Assembly: GCF_015711645.1 (NCBI RefSeq)
Contig: NZ_JABTEX010000003.1
Span: forward strand, 310,001-374,000
Length of the DNA stretch: 64,000 nucleotides
From: Planomonospora sp. ID82291
GTDB lineage: Bacteria > Actinomycetota > Actinomycetes > Streptosporangiales > Streptosporangiaceae
Direction: 5' to 3'
Within the stretch, counting starts at the first letter, position 1. Each line of letters begins with the position of its first letter. The notes under the pieces were generated by a model. That model saw only the letters and a list, made by a program, of their open reading frames with translations. It was not told where the DNA came from and made no database searches. Made by a program: the position numbers and the translations under genes. This document shows positions 25,694-34,577 of the stretch, one piece after another.

Positions 25694-27595
25694 TCACCGC
25701 CACGGGCGATGGACGATCTTCTCCGTGGAGCGACCGGGATAGACGACGATCAGGTGCTCCTCGACGGGCGCATCGGGGTCGTCCTCGTCCCACTCGAACG
25801 AGCGGGCGTAGACGCGCATCCGGTAGCGGCCGGGGCCGTCGACAGCCAGGTTGGGCAGCGGCCGGATCGCTCCGCTGTCGCCGCCCTCGGGGTAGGGCGG
25901 GACGACCAGGCGGCCGGTGCGGCTGGCGATGCCCACCTCGACCACCCGGTCCCAGCCGTTGAGCCGCAGCGGCGGGGCGGCGCCGAAGGCCTTGACCGTC
26001 AGACACATCGGCGCGTTCTCGCCGCCGGTCGTGATGGCGGCGCTGCTGCCGACGGCGTCGATGAACCCCTCGTCGATGGCCTTGAAGATGTCGCCGCTCG
26101 CGCCTTCGGTGTGGTCGCGGTCGTCGAAGACGGCGTAGCCGCCCCCTTCGAAGAGCAGGTACGCGGCGGTGCCCTGCCGCCCGGCCCGCACTCTCGGCCA
26201 GGGATCGGTGCACCGGGCGTTCGCCTCGGCCTTCCACGCGGCCCACTCCCGCTGCTGCTCGCGTTCCCGGCGGGCCTGTTCGCGCGCCTCCTCGGCCCGC
26301 TGCCGGGTGATGACGTCGGGGCACAGGAACTCCAGGGCATCACTGAGTTCGGCCGCGTCCGCCGACCCTCCGGCCCGCCGCAGCAGCGCCTGGCGCTCCT
26401 CGGCGCCGGGCGCCGCGCACAGTTTTCTGCCGTGGACCAGGATGCGCTGGTCCGGCAGGTCCTCGGGGAACATCGGCGTCCCGGTGGGGGTGCCGCCCCG
26501 GGCCAGGCACAGGAACGCCTGCTGCCGGTCCCGCGGCCGGGTGTCGGCGTAGGAGCCGATCCGCTCGAAGCAGTCCTCGTCGGCGCCGGTGAAGCTCAGC
26601 TGGGCGCCTTCCTCGGCGCCGACCGCGATGAGCGGCAGCACGAGCGCGACGGCGACGAACCGCAGCCGCCCGCGGCCGGTGGCGGGCGACGCGGTGGTTT
26701 CCGCAGCGGGCGTGCCTCCGGGTCCGGCGAGTTCGTGCGCGGTGCGCGCCAGCCACACCGTGCTCAACATGCCGAGCGTGCCGATCACGATCCCCAGGCC
26801 GTTGAGCAGCAACGACTCACTCTGGAGGGCGAGAGTGCGCAGGGGGGAGGCCAGCAGGACGACGAGGGCGATCCTGCCGACCTCGATCGTGGCGTTGCTC
26901 CACCGCCCGTCGCGGCGCTGCCCGATGAGGATCATCACCGTCCAGCCGCAGCTCGCCAGCCCCAGGAAGCTGATCATCGAGAGGTCGGGATCGCCGAGGA
27001 GAAGCAGCGGCGCCGGGGCCAGCACGCCGGTCAGGCCGAGCACGAGAGCGACGACCCGGAACCGGGCCGAGACCCCACCGACGACCCGCGTCAGCAGGAC
27101 CACCGTGACGGCCCACAGCAGCAGGCTCCCGACGTCCTCCACGGCGTCGGACAGCTCTTCGACGAGCTCCCAGACCACCAGGTCGCCGGCGACGCCCGCA
27201 TACAGCAGGCGCCGCAGCCAGACCACGCCGGGCGTCAACCCCTCGGTGCGCGGCAGCGCAGGACCGCGCAGCACCTGCCACAGCATCCACGCGTTGAGCC
27301 CGCAGATCCCGATGAGCAGAGGCCCGAGCCAGCCTTCCTGCCCGTGGTGCGCGTAGAGGAGGACCCAGGTTGTGGTCATCGTGGCCGACGAAAGCGCCGA
27401 CGGGTCGCCGGACACGACGGCGAGCACCGCGGCGACGGCCACGGCGGACAGGTAGAGCGCGACGACGACGGCGGCGGCGCGCCCGAAGCGGTATCGGCCG
27501 GCGGCGGCCCAGATTCGTGTAACGATGTAGATGATCTTAGAGGTATGTCCGGATGTGTTCTGTCGTGCCATGTCGTATGCGACGCCTCGGGCCAT
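25694..27595 (-). CDS. large multi-pass membrane protein with charged C-terminal domain
   Basis: About 633 residues from ATG 27595 (an ATG at 27571 is equally possible; neither has a clear Shine-Dalgarno). The first half holds 9-10 hydrophobic helices. From about residue 330 a soluble part follows: DEDCFERIGSYADTRPRDRQ, an alpha-helical R/E/Q-rich stretch (RAEEAREQARREREQQREW), then a beta-rich C-terminal domain (YAVFDDRDHTEGASG, GGENAPMCLTVKAFGAAPP, GRYRMRVYARSFEWDEDDPD). I recognise no family. The topology suggests a membrane-anchored module with a long exported or cytosolic tail. Confidence 0.65.
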   Translation of the reverse strand: MARGVAYDMARQNTSGHTSKIIYIVTRIWAAAGRYRFGRAAAVVVALYLSAVAVAAVLAVVSGDPSALSSATMTTTWVLLYAHHGQEGWLGPLLIGICGLNAWMLWQVLRGPALPRTEGLTPGVVWLRRLLYAGVAGDLVVWELVEELSDAVEDVGSLLLWAVTVVLLTRVVGGVSARFRVVALVLGLTGVLAPAPLLLLGDPDLSMISFLGLASCGWTVMILIGQRRDGRWSNATIEVGRIALVVLLASPLRTLALQSESLLLNGLGIVIGTLGMLSTVWLARTAHELAGPGGTPAAETTASPATGRGRLRFVAVALVLPLIAVGAEEGAQLSFTGADEDCFERIGSYADTRPRDRQQAFLCLARGGTPTGTPMFPEDLPDQRILVHGRKLCAAPGAEERQALLRRAGGSADAAELSDALEFLCPDVITRQRAEEAREQARREREQQREWAAWKAEANARCTDPWPRVRAGRQGTAAYLLFEGGGYAVFDDRDHTEGASGDIFKAIDEGFIDAVGSSAAITTGGENAPMCLTVKAFGAAPPLRLNGWDRVVEVGIASRTGRLVVPPYPEGGDSGAIRPLPNLAVDGPGRYRMRVYARSFEWDEDDPDAPVEEHLIVVYPGRSTEKIVHRPWR

Positions 27596-27763
27596 CGGTA
27601 TGCGTGTTGATACCTGATGGCTGCCCCCCGGGAGGCGGGCTTGTGTCTGCCGCGGGCAGAGCACGGCCAGCAGTCCGGCACTTCGGTCAGACAGACCGGC
27701 GCCCGGGCGGGTGATGTCCTCTTTTCATCCTGAGCCGCAGGCCTGAGCTCGATTTCGGCGGCA

Positions 27764-28138
27764 CTATGCCTGATGCCGAGCGGCTAGTTCGGCCAACTGG
27801 TCGAACGTCTGGACGAGGGTCGCGCGCCGCTGCGTGCGGTACTCCGGACGCGGCTCCAGGTTGCCTATCGTTTTGTCCCAGACGGTCATGTACGCCCTCT
27901 TCCATTGCGCGATCATGTCCGCTTCGGGCAGTTGGGCGCCGACGTAGCGCTGCTGGGCGATGACGTACAGCAGTTCGAGGTTGCACGGCACTGCGACGCC
28001 CCAGTACTCGTCGGGCTCGATATGGAGCGGATCGCCCGACATCGCCTCGGCGACCTCGGTGATCAGTCGATCGGTGATGATCGAAAGATGGTCCGCCGCC
28101 GTGTCGTCGTTGAAATTGCCCGGGCCCCATGTCCCCAT
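27764..28138 (-). CDS. DUF4259-type small protein
   Basis: 124 residues. It starts MGTWGPGNFNDDTAADHLSI, the hallmark N-terminus of DUF4259 proteins, which are widespread in actinobacteria and often found near toxin or immunity genes. DEYWGVAVPCNLELLYVIA and YMTVWDKTIGNLEP continue the pattern. It is soluble, of unknown function. GGAGAG precedes the ATG at 28138. It lies between the large membrane protein and lspA, on the same strand as both. Confidence 0.8.
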   Translation of the reverse strand: MGTWGPGNFNDDTAADHLSIITDRLITEVAEAMSGDPLHIEPDEYWGVAVPCNLELLYVIAQQRYVGAQLPEADMIAQWKRAYMTVWDKTIGNLEPRPEYRTQRRATLVQTFDQLAELAARHQA

Positions 28139-28205
28139 TCGATCTCTCCGGACACACGTCACCGCTGAGGCAGGCACCGGGCCGGGGCCGCCTTGAGCCG
28201 TCGGC

Positions 28206-28769
28206 TCAGGCTCTGGCCGACGAGCTCCCGGAGGAGGTGGGGGCGCCGAGGCCCGAGTCGGGTGTGCCGTCGAGGGAGACGCCCCGCGCACTGAGCAGAA
28301 TCACGAAGGCGCAGCTTCCGGTGAGGGCGATGTCGGCCAGGTTGCCGACGAACAGCCCGCCGTAGTCGATGAAGTCGACGACGTGGCCCCGGGCGAAGCC
28401 GGGCGGGCGGAACAGGCGGTCCAGCAGGTGAGAGGCGGCGCCGCCCAGCAGCCCGCCCAACGCCACGGTCCACGCCGCCGAGCGCAGCCGCCGCCCGACA
28501 TACGCGATGCCGGCCGCGGCCGCGGCCGCCACTAGGGTGAACACCCACGTCGCCCCCTCCCCGATCGAGAAGGCGGCACCCGGGTTGAACAACAGCCGCA
28601 GCCGAATCACCCCCGGAACCACCGAGACGGGTTCACCTTCGGCCAGCGCCGAGATCGCCCACACCTTGGAGGCCTGGTCGGCGAGAAGGACCATGACGGC
28701 CAGCACGAGCATCCACCCGTACCGCCGCGTTCCTCGTCTCCCTGCGTGCGCGCTTCGTTCGTCCGACAT
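28206..28769 (-). CDS. lspA: lipoprotein signal peptidase (signal peptidase II)
   Basis: 187 residues, four TM helices. The family core is present: LLADQASKVWAI in the first helix, LLFNPGAAFSIGEG (N-P-G-A-A-F box), GGAASHLLDRLF and FVGNLADIALTGS with the two catalytic aspartates (the D of LLDR and of NLAD). The second box has S/H where most have G-N. It cleaves lipoprotein signal peptides after diacylglyceryl transfer. GAGGT precedes ATG at 28769. The C-terminal tail (SSGSSSARA) is unstructured. No operon partner is close on the same strand except the DUF4259 gene, 67 bp downstream. Confidence 0.88.
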   Translation of the reverse strand: MSDERSAHAGRRGTRRYGWMLVLAVMVLLADQASKVWAISALAEGEPVSVVPGVIRLRLLFNPGAAFSIGEGATWVFTLVAAAAAAGIAYVGRRLRSAAWTVALGGLLGGAASHLLDRLFRPPGFARGHVVDFIDYGGLFVGNLADIALTGSCAFVILLSARGVSLDGTPDSGLGAPTSSGSSSARA

Positions 28770-29146
28770 GCTTACCTCGCAATCGTGGGATCGAGCACGG
28801 CAAATCTAGCGAACCGGCCTGTCGACGAATACGGCGATGACGGCTCGCCCCTCACCTCCGTGTACCGGCGCAAGAGTCAACGACGGCCGGGGCCGGCACC
28901 CATCCGGCCGGCTCGGCGGCGGTTTGACTGCAGGGCGGCCGTATCCCCGGCGGGCTGCGCGCGGACCGGTGCCGCTTCACTGAACACAGATCGTGGCTTT
29001 ACGTCGTAGATTCGCCGGGCGAGCGGCATGAACCGTAGCCCGGCCGGCCCTTACCCGCGGCTGTCCATGGGGCTGAGCGACCCGAAGCGGTCGCGATACA
29101 AGACGGCGACGGTCAAGGCGCCGGGCAGGCTCCCGAGGCCGGAGTG
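28770..29146. other. 377-bp gap with no supported gene
   Basis: This is the promoter side of lspA and the end of the MBL hydrolase gene. Short open frames here have no family-like residues, no ribosome-binding sites and poor coding bias. No repeat or strong hairpin was seen. Confidence 0.5.
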
Positions 29147-30262
29147 CTACACCCCGCCGAGCAGCTCCCACCAGGGGTCGAGCTGCGGCACGTCGCCGAC
29201 GTCGATCCGGTCGCCCGGCCGGGGGATCGCGAGCCGCACGTCACGGGCCTTGGCCTCGTGCCACAGCCGGTCGACGGGCTCGGCCCAGGGGTGCAGGGCC
29301 AGGCTGAACGTCGCCCAGTGCACCGGCAGGAGCAGCTCGCCGCCCAGGTCGAGGTGGGCGGCGACCGCCTGCTCGGGGTCCATGTGGATGTCGGGCCAGC
29401 TGGGACTGTAGGCGCCGATCGGCATGAGCGTCAGGTCGAAGGGGCCGTGCGCGGCGCCGATGCGGGCGTAGCCGTCGAAGTAGCCGGAGTCGCCGGCGTA
29501 GAACACCCGCCGCCGCGCGCCCGCGACCGCCCAGGAGCCCCACAGGGTGTCGTTGCGGCGCAGGGTGCGCCCGGAGAAGTGGCGGGCCGCGGTGGCGGTG
29601 AACCGCAGCCCCGCGACGATCGCCTCCTCCTCCCAGTCGAGCTCGATGATGCGGGAGGGGGGCACGCCCCAGCGCTCCAGGTGGGCGCCGATGCCCAGCG
29701 GGACCAGGAACGGCGCGGTCTGCGTCGCGGCGAGCACGCGCACCGTCGCCCGGTCGAGGTGGTCGTAGTGGTCGTGGGAGATCGCGATCGCGTCGAGCGC
29801 CGGGAGGTCCGCCAGCGGGACCGGCAGCGGGTGCAGCCGCCGCGGGCCGGCCATCGGGACGGGGGAGGCGCGCTCGCTCCACACCGGGTCGAACAGCACC
29901 CGCCGTCCCTCGATCTCGACCAGCGTGGTCGCGTGGCCGTACCAGACGACGCTCAGGCCGGTCTCGGACGGCGGCGTGGCCGGGGAGGCCACCAGCGGGA
30001 CGGGACCCGCCGGACGGCGCCCCTCCCGGTCGAGGAGCATCCGGGCCAGCAGCCTCGGCGCGCTGCTCGGCGGGACGAGATCGGCCGGGACGGAGTTGCG
30101 GAAGGCCCCGTCACGGAACCGCGGCGACCGGAGCACGCGCGCCAGCCGCTCGCCGGCGATCCTGCCGCCCAGCTCCGCCGGGACGTCCCGCAACGCCCAT
30201 CCGGCGGCGGCCAGCGCCAGTCCGCCCGCGACCAGACGTCCGGCCGTTCCTCTTCCCGCCAT
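29147..30262 (-). CDS. MBL-fold metallo-hydrolase (UlaG/NAPE-PLD-like)
   Basis: 371 residues. Metal motif SHDHYDHLD (H-x-H-x-D-H) is at about 185, VVWYGHATTLVEIEG is the first strand pair, RVFYAGDSGYF the D-S/T motif, and LPVHWATFSLALHPW the last histidine. This is the layout of the UlaG/NAPE-phospholipase-D group of zinc hydrolases. The N-terminus (RLVAGGLALAAAGWALRD) is hydrophobic and could be an uncleaved membrane anchor. GAGGGGAG precedes ATG at 30262. The substrate may be a phospho- or lipid ester; it cannot be told here. Confidence 0.87.
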   Translation of the reverse strand: MAGRGTAGRLVAGGLALAAAGWALRDVPAELGGRIAGERLARVLRSPRFRDGAFRNSVPADLVPPSSAPRLLARMLLDREGRRPAGPVPLVASPATPPSETGLSVVWYGHATTLVEIEGRRVLFDPVWSERASPVPMAGPRRLHPLPVPLADLPALDAIAISHDHYDHLDRATVRVLAATQTAPFLVPLGIGAHLERWGVPPSRIIELDWEEEAIVAGLRFTATAARHFSGRTLRRNDTLWGSWAVAGARRRVFYAGDSGYFDGYARIGAAHGPFDLTLMPIGAYSPSWPDIHMDPEQAVAAHLDLGGELLLPVHWATFSLALHPWAEPVDRLWHEAKARDVRLAIPRPGDRIDVGDVPQLDPWWELLGGV

Positions 30263-30391
30263 GCGGCACACTCCCCTCACGCGTCGATCCAGACGGTTCA
30301 ACCGGTCGCCGGCCTCCGGTGTTCCCGGGACGCGGGCCGCCGCGGGGGGGGGGCGACGGCGGCCGGGGGACGGGCCCCGGCCGCCGCGCGG

Positions 30392-30691
30392 TCACGCCAG
30401 ATGCCGCTCCACGGTGGCGACCTTGGCGTCCATCCGGCCGCCCCCGCCCTCGCGGATGTCGGCCTTCAGCACCAGGCTGACCCGTCCGCACCGGGCCTCG
30501 ACCGCCGCCACCGCGGCCCTGACCACGGACATCACCTCGTCCCAGTCCTCCCCCTCCACTGTGGTGAACATCGCATCGGTCCGGTTCGGCAGGCCGGAGG
30601 CCCGCACCACCCGGACGGCCTCGGCGACGATCTCACCGACGTCCTCCCCGGCCCCGATCGGCGTCACGCTGAACGCCACGAGCACTGACAT
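30392..30691 (-). CDS. thiamine-binding/YqgV-type protein (MTH1187 family)
   Basis: 99 residues. [20 protein letters not shown] and [20 protein letters not shown], then [12 protein letters not shown], fit the MTH1187/YqgV family of small ferredoxin-fold proteins that bind thiamine or its pyrimidine precursor. GGAGGAGACGGAG precedes the ATG. A perfect 15-bp tandem array lies 30 bp upstream, inside the expected promoter or leader. No thiamine pathway gene is next to it. Confidence 0.82.
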   Translation of the reverse strand: MSVLVAFSVTPIGAGEDVGEIVAEAVRVVRASGLPNRTDAMFTTVEGEDWDEVMSVVRAAVAAVEARCGRVSLVLKADIREGGGGRMDAKVATVERHLA

Positions 30692-30720
30692 CTCCGTCTC
30701 CTCCCCACCCGGGAGCCCGT

Positions 30721-30785
30721 CCCGGGTCTTCCGTTCCCGGGTCTTCCGTTCCCGGGTCTTCCGTTCCCGGGTCTTCCGTTCCCGG
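30721..30785. repeat. 15-bp tandem repeat, four exact copies
   Basis: CCCGGGTCTTCCGTT repeats at 30721, 30736, 30751 and 30766, with a 5-bp partial copy at 30781. It ends 30 bp upstream of the thiamine-binding gene's ATG (minus strand). It is in a non-coding stretch and would tolerate copy-number change. Confidence 0.95.
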
Positions 30786-30830
30786 CGCGACGCCCCGCTG
30801 CGGCCCGCCGCGCCGCCGTGACCCCGCGCG

Positions 30831-30950
30831 ACCCGCTACAGCCCGCCGCGACCCGCTGCAGCCCGCCGCGACCGGCCGCGGCCCGCCGCGACCGGCCGCG
30901 GCCCGCCGTGATCCACTGTGGCCCGCTGCGACCCACTGTGGCCCGCTGCG
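30831..30950. repeat. 20-bp tandem repeat, six degenerate copies in three pairs
   Basis: Units begin at 30831, 30851, 30871, 30891, 30911 and 30931. Consensus ACCCGCTGCAGCCCGCCGCG. Copies 1-2, 3-4 and 5-6 each differ by one base, while the pairs differ more from each other. A weak seventh unit lies upstream near 30790. It is non-coding, between the 15-bp array and the MOSC gene's end. Confidence 0.9.
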
Positions 30951-30994
30951 ACCCGCCCGCTTCTCCGGGCGGCCGGATCCGTGCGCGCCCCGGA

Positions 30995-31735
30995 TCACGC
31001 TCCGGTGACCGGGACCGCCGCCGCCGGGTCCCCCCTGCGGACGGTACCGGGGCGGGACACCCTCATGATCACTCCGAACGCGTTCGCGTGCCGCTCGATG
31101 AGCCGTTTCTGCAGTCCCGGCCAGCGCTCGCGCCCGTCCGGGTCCCAGCTCGGCACCGCGCACCGGATGCACGGCCCCGCCTCGGGCCCCTCCACCGCGA
31201 GCTCCACGTCCCCCACGGTGACCACGGTTCCGGCCGTCCACCCCTCCTCGGCGAAGGCGGGGGCGTCCAGCGCGAGGTGGAGGTTCGGCCGGAACCTGCG
31301 CAGGTCCACCGGCGCTCCCAGCTCCTCCTCCAGCGCGGCCCGGGAGGCCTCGGTCGTCACCAGCACGGTGGGCCCCCGGTCCTGCTGGCCGTCGGCGGCC
31401 CGCAGGCGCAGCGGCGTCCCCAGCGACTCCGCCAGCGCCCCGGCCAGGCCGGGATCGTCCCACTTCCACTCGGACCCGTCCGGCGCCGTCAGCGTCGGCA
31501 CGCCGTCGGCGGCCCCGTCGTCCCCCGGGTAACCGCTGCGCCAGTGGAGCATCTCGGCGCGCTGCCGCACGGTCAGCAGCCTGCCGACGTGGTGCTCGCG
31601 CCCGTCGACCAGCGCGTAGGCGCGGTCCCCGGCCATGCCCCGCGCGTCGAACCGCGCCTGCCCGACCTCCTCGCCCCGCAGTGACTTCACCGGCCAGCGC
31701 AGCACCCGCTGAACGCTCCCGCGATATGTCGTCAT
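30995..31735 (-). CDS. MOSC-domain protein
   Basis: 246 residues. N-terminal MOSC_N beta-barrel part: GSVQRVLRWPVKSLRGEEVG, FDARGMAGDRAYALVD. C-terminal MOSC part: RRFRPNLHLALDAP and GPCIRCAVPSWDPDG with the conserved cysteine (R-C) that holds sulfur in molybdenum-cofactor sulfurases and mARC-type enzymes. It probably binds Mo-cofactor or a related sulfur carrier. ATG at 31735 follows AGGGGAC. It is divergent from the zinc-ribbon protein gene. Confidence 0.87.
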   Translation of the reverse strand: MTTYRGSVQRVLRWPVKSLRGEEVGQARFDARGMAGDRAYALVDGREHHVGRLLTVRQRAEMLHWRSGYPGDDGAADGVPTLTAPDGSEWKWDDPGLAGALAESLGTPLRLRAADGQQDRGPTVLVTTEASRAALEEELGAPVDLRRFRPNLHLALDAPAFAEEGWTAGTVVTVGDVELAVEGPEAGPCIRCAVPSWDPDGRERWPGLQKRLIERHANAFGVIMRVSRPGTVRRGDPAAAVPVTGA

Positions 31736-31819
31736 GTCCCCTAAAGTAGCGATTCCCGATGTCTCCGAGGACGCCTTCCGGCGCTGCCGTCCCGGGCGGG
31801 TCGGTAGAGTCGCGGGGTC

Positions 31820-32368
31820 ATGAGAGAACACACGATCACCGCGCTGTGGGAGGAGATCCCCGACGACGCCGACGACCTCGCGCTGGTCAGCGGCGGTTTC
31901 CGGGTCTATCTCTGCCTCTGCGGAAAGCAGCTGGGCGACCGGGCGGCGGCCGAGCTGCACGCGATGGAGACCGACCAGTGCACCACCTGCCTGGGCTCCG
32001 GGACCGAGCAGATCGTGCCCGACTACGCCCAGCCCTGCACCTCCTGCGCCGGGAGCGGACGGCGCAGGGCGCAGCTGCAGTGGCAGCTCGCCTGCGCCGA
32101 GGCCGAGGCGGTGATCACCGTCGACGTGGTCCGCGCGCTGATCGCCCTGCTGCCCGGGCCGTTCCGGCTCTCCCAGGTCGCCGACGCCGTCCGGGACGCC
32201 CTGGGCCTGCCGGTGGGCCGGCTGCCGGTCGGCCCCCGGGTGCGCGACGTCCTGCGGGGCCTGGAGGCGGCGGGCGAGCTCGTCCTGGTCTCGGCCCCGG
32301 ACGAACTGCTGCGCGGCACCACCGTGGTGCTCTACCGGGACCCCTCCTGGGAGCACGCCCGGGACTGA
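31820..32368 (+). CDS. protein with DnaJ-type CxxCxGxG zinc fingers and no J domain
   Basis: 182 residues. CTTCLGSGTEQIVPDYAQPC, TSCAGSG carries two CxxCxGxG units, the zinc finger found in DnaJ (normally four). An earlier YLCLCGK could add ligands. No J domain or DnaJ C-terminal domain follows. The rest (ITVDVVRALIALLPGPFRLS, LEAAGELVLVSAPDELLRGT) looks like a winged-helix or helical module. It might act as a redox- or zinc-dependent adaptor. Function not assigned. It overlaps no other gene and is divergent from the MOSC gene. Confidence 0.7.
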   Translation: MREHTITALWEEIPDDADDLALVSGGFRVYLCLCGKQLGDRAAAELHAMETDQCTTCLGSGTEQIVPDYAQPCTSCAGSGRRRAQLQWQLACAEAEAVITVDVVRALIALLPGPFRLSQVADAVRDALGLPVGRLPVGPRVRDVLRGLEAAGELVLVSAPDELLRGTTVVLYRDPSWEHARD

Positions 32369-32447
32369 ACCGCTCCGCGCGGGCGCGCCGTACGGACGCC
32401 GGGCCGACCGGGTCCCCGCCCGGGACGGGCGGGGCGGGAGCCGGCGC

Positions 32448-33455
32448 TCAGCGCTCCTGCAGCACCTCGGAGACCGGCCGCCGGACGCCCGGCGTGTCGT
32501 CGAAGGTGAAGCCCAACCGCATGATCATCTGCGGGTACTCCCCCGAGCAGAGCTCCTGGCGCAGGAACTCCCGCAGGTGGAACATCTCCAGCGCTTGGGT
32601 GTGGAACGCCGCGCTGACCCCGTAGGCGAAGGCGTGCAGCAGGACGCGCTGCAGCGCCTGCCCCGCGGTGATCCAGGCCTCCCGGGAGTCGCCGGGGGTG
32701 GTCAGCACCGCCACCACCCCGGCGGAGGTCGCGGCGAACTGGTCGGCGGCGTGGCCCCAGGGGTGGCCGCGGGCGTAGTCCCGCTGGGCGAAGAGGGGGT
32801 CGGTCCGGCCGGTCGCCCGGGGATAGGCCTGCGCCGGGACGCCGTCCCTGCGGGAGCTGCCGGGCGGGCGGGCCCAGCGGACCACCTCCAGGCCGGAGAC
32901 CCGGTCCTGGGCCTGCACGTCCTGCGCGGCGCAGGTCAGCGCGGCGAGCACCCGGACCGAGGCCTCCGAGCGGACCGGGGCCAGGCGCGCGCCCTCGGCG
33001 GACGCCTGGGCGACGAGCGCCTCGATCAGGCGCTCCGGCACCGGCAGGTCGGTGAAGCCCGCCCGGTGGGTGCGGCGGCGCTCGATCTGGGCGTGCAGCA
33101 GCCGGGTGTGCTCGTCGGACGGCGCCTGCCCGCCGATCCGGACCGTCGCCAGCAGGCTGGGGCGGTCCGGGTCGGGCAGCACGCGCACCTGCGGCTCGTA
33201 GCCGAGCTTGAGCAGGGTCAGCCGCACGTTCAGCAGGGCGGCGCCGCAGCTGATCAGGAGTTCGCGGCCGGCCGGGTCGCCGACCCGCAGGCCGCGGTCG
33301 GGGTCGGCGTCCAGCCGGATCTCCCCGTCCTCGATCGTGAAGGCCCACGGCTGGGTGTTGTGCACCGACGGCGCGTGCACGGCGGCCTCCACCGCCGTGC
33401 GGAGCGCGAAAGCGGTCTCCTCGGGCGTCTTGCTCCCCACCGGGTGAACGTTCAT
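32448..33455 (-). CDS. Acg-family nitroreductase-like protein (first copy)
   Basis: About 335 residues. VHAPSVHNTQPWAFTIEDGE is the family start (N-T-Q-P-W), LISCGAALLNVRLTLLKLGY and RRRTHRAGFTDLPVPE follow, and AGQALQRVLLHAFAYGVSAAFH closes the FMN-like fold. This is the Acg group (M. tuberculosis Rv2032 type), classic members of the DosR dormancy regulon. They keep a nitroreductase fold, thought to have lost normal FMN catalysis and perhaps to store flavin. ATG at 33455 has GAGGTGCGGAG upstream; an ATG at 33470 is possible. DosR-like boxes lie 89-124 bp upstream. Confidence 0.87.
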   Translation of the reverse strand: MNVHPVGSKTPEETAFALRTAVEAAVHAPSVHNTQPWAFTIEDGEIRLDADPDRGLRVGDPAGRELLISCGAALLNVRLTLLKLGYEPQVRVLPDPDRPSLLATVRIGGQAPSDEHTRLLHAQIERRRTHRAGFTDLPVPERLIEALVAQASAEGARLAPVRSEASVRVLAALTCAAQDVQAQDRVSGLEVVRWARPPGSSRRDGVPAQAYPRATGRTDPLFAQRDYARGHPWGHAADQFAATSAGVVAVLTTPGDSREAWITAGQALQRVLLHAFAYGVSAAFHTQALEMFHLREFLRQELCSGEYPQMIMRLGFTFDDTPGVRRPVSEVLQER

Positions 33456-33543
33456 CTCCGCACCTCGCATCCCGCTCCCGGCCGGCGTCCTCTCGTCGGC
33501 CTGCCTGTGCCTTCAGCATCCCCGGGCGGATCAGGCGGGATAA

Positions 33544-33579
33544 GCGCCGAAGGTCCCCCCGGGGGAGGACCTTGGCAAC
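33544..33579 (-). promoter_or_regulatory. DosR-like box pair upstream of the first Acg gene
   Basis: GCGCCGAAGGTCCC (33544-33557) fits GGGNC-N4-GNCCC at 9 of its 10 non-N positions. AGGACCTTGGCAAC (33566-33579) is a weak second copy, centre 22 bp away. They lie between the cydB stop and the acg start, 89 bp or more upstream of the latter. Confidence 0.6.
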
Positions 33580-33589
33580 CGGCCGGGGG

Positions 33590-34567
<978 letters not shown>

Positions 34568-34577
34568 GGGGGGATCC

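Noticed and set aside
28746-29171. Small open frames upstream of lspA
   Set aside because: No ribosome-binding sites, poor codon bias and no recognisable residues.
30344-30353. Run of ten G as a phase-variation tract
   Set aside because: It is outside any gene, between the thiamine-binding and MBL genes; a chance run or assembly issue is simpler.
30831-30950. Possible CRISPR array
   Set aside because: The copies touch one another with no spacers, and no cas genes are present.
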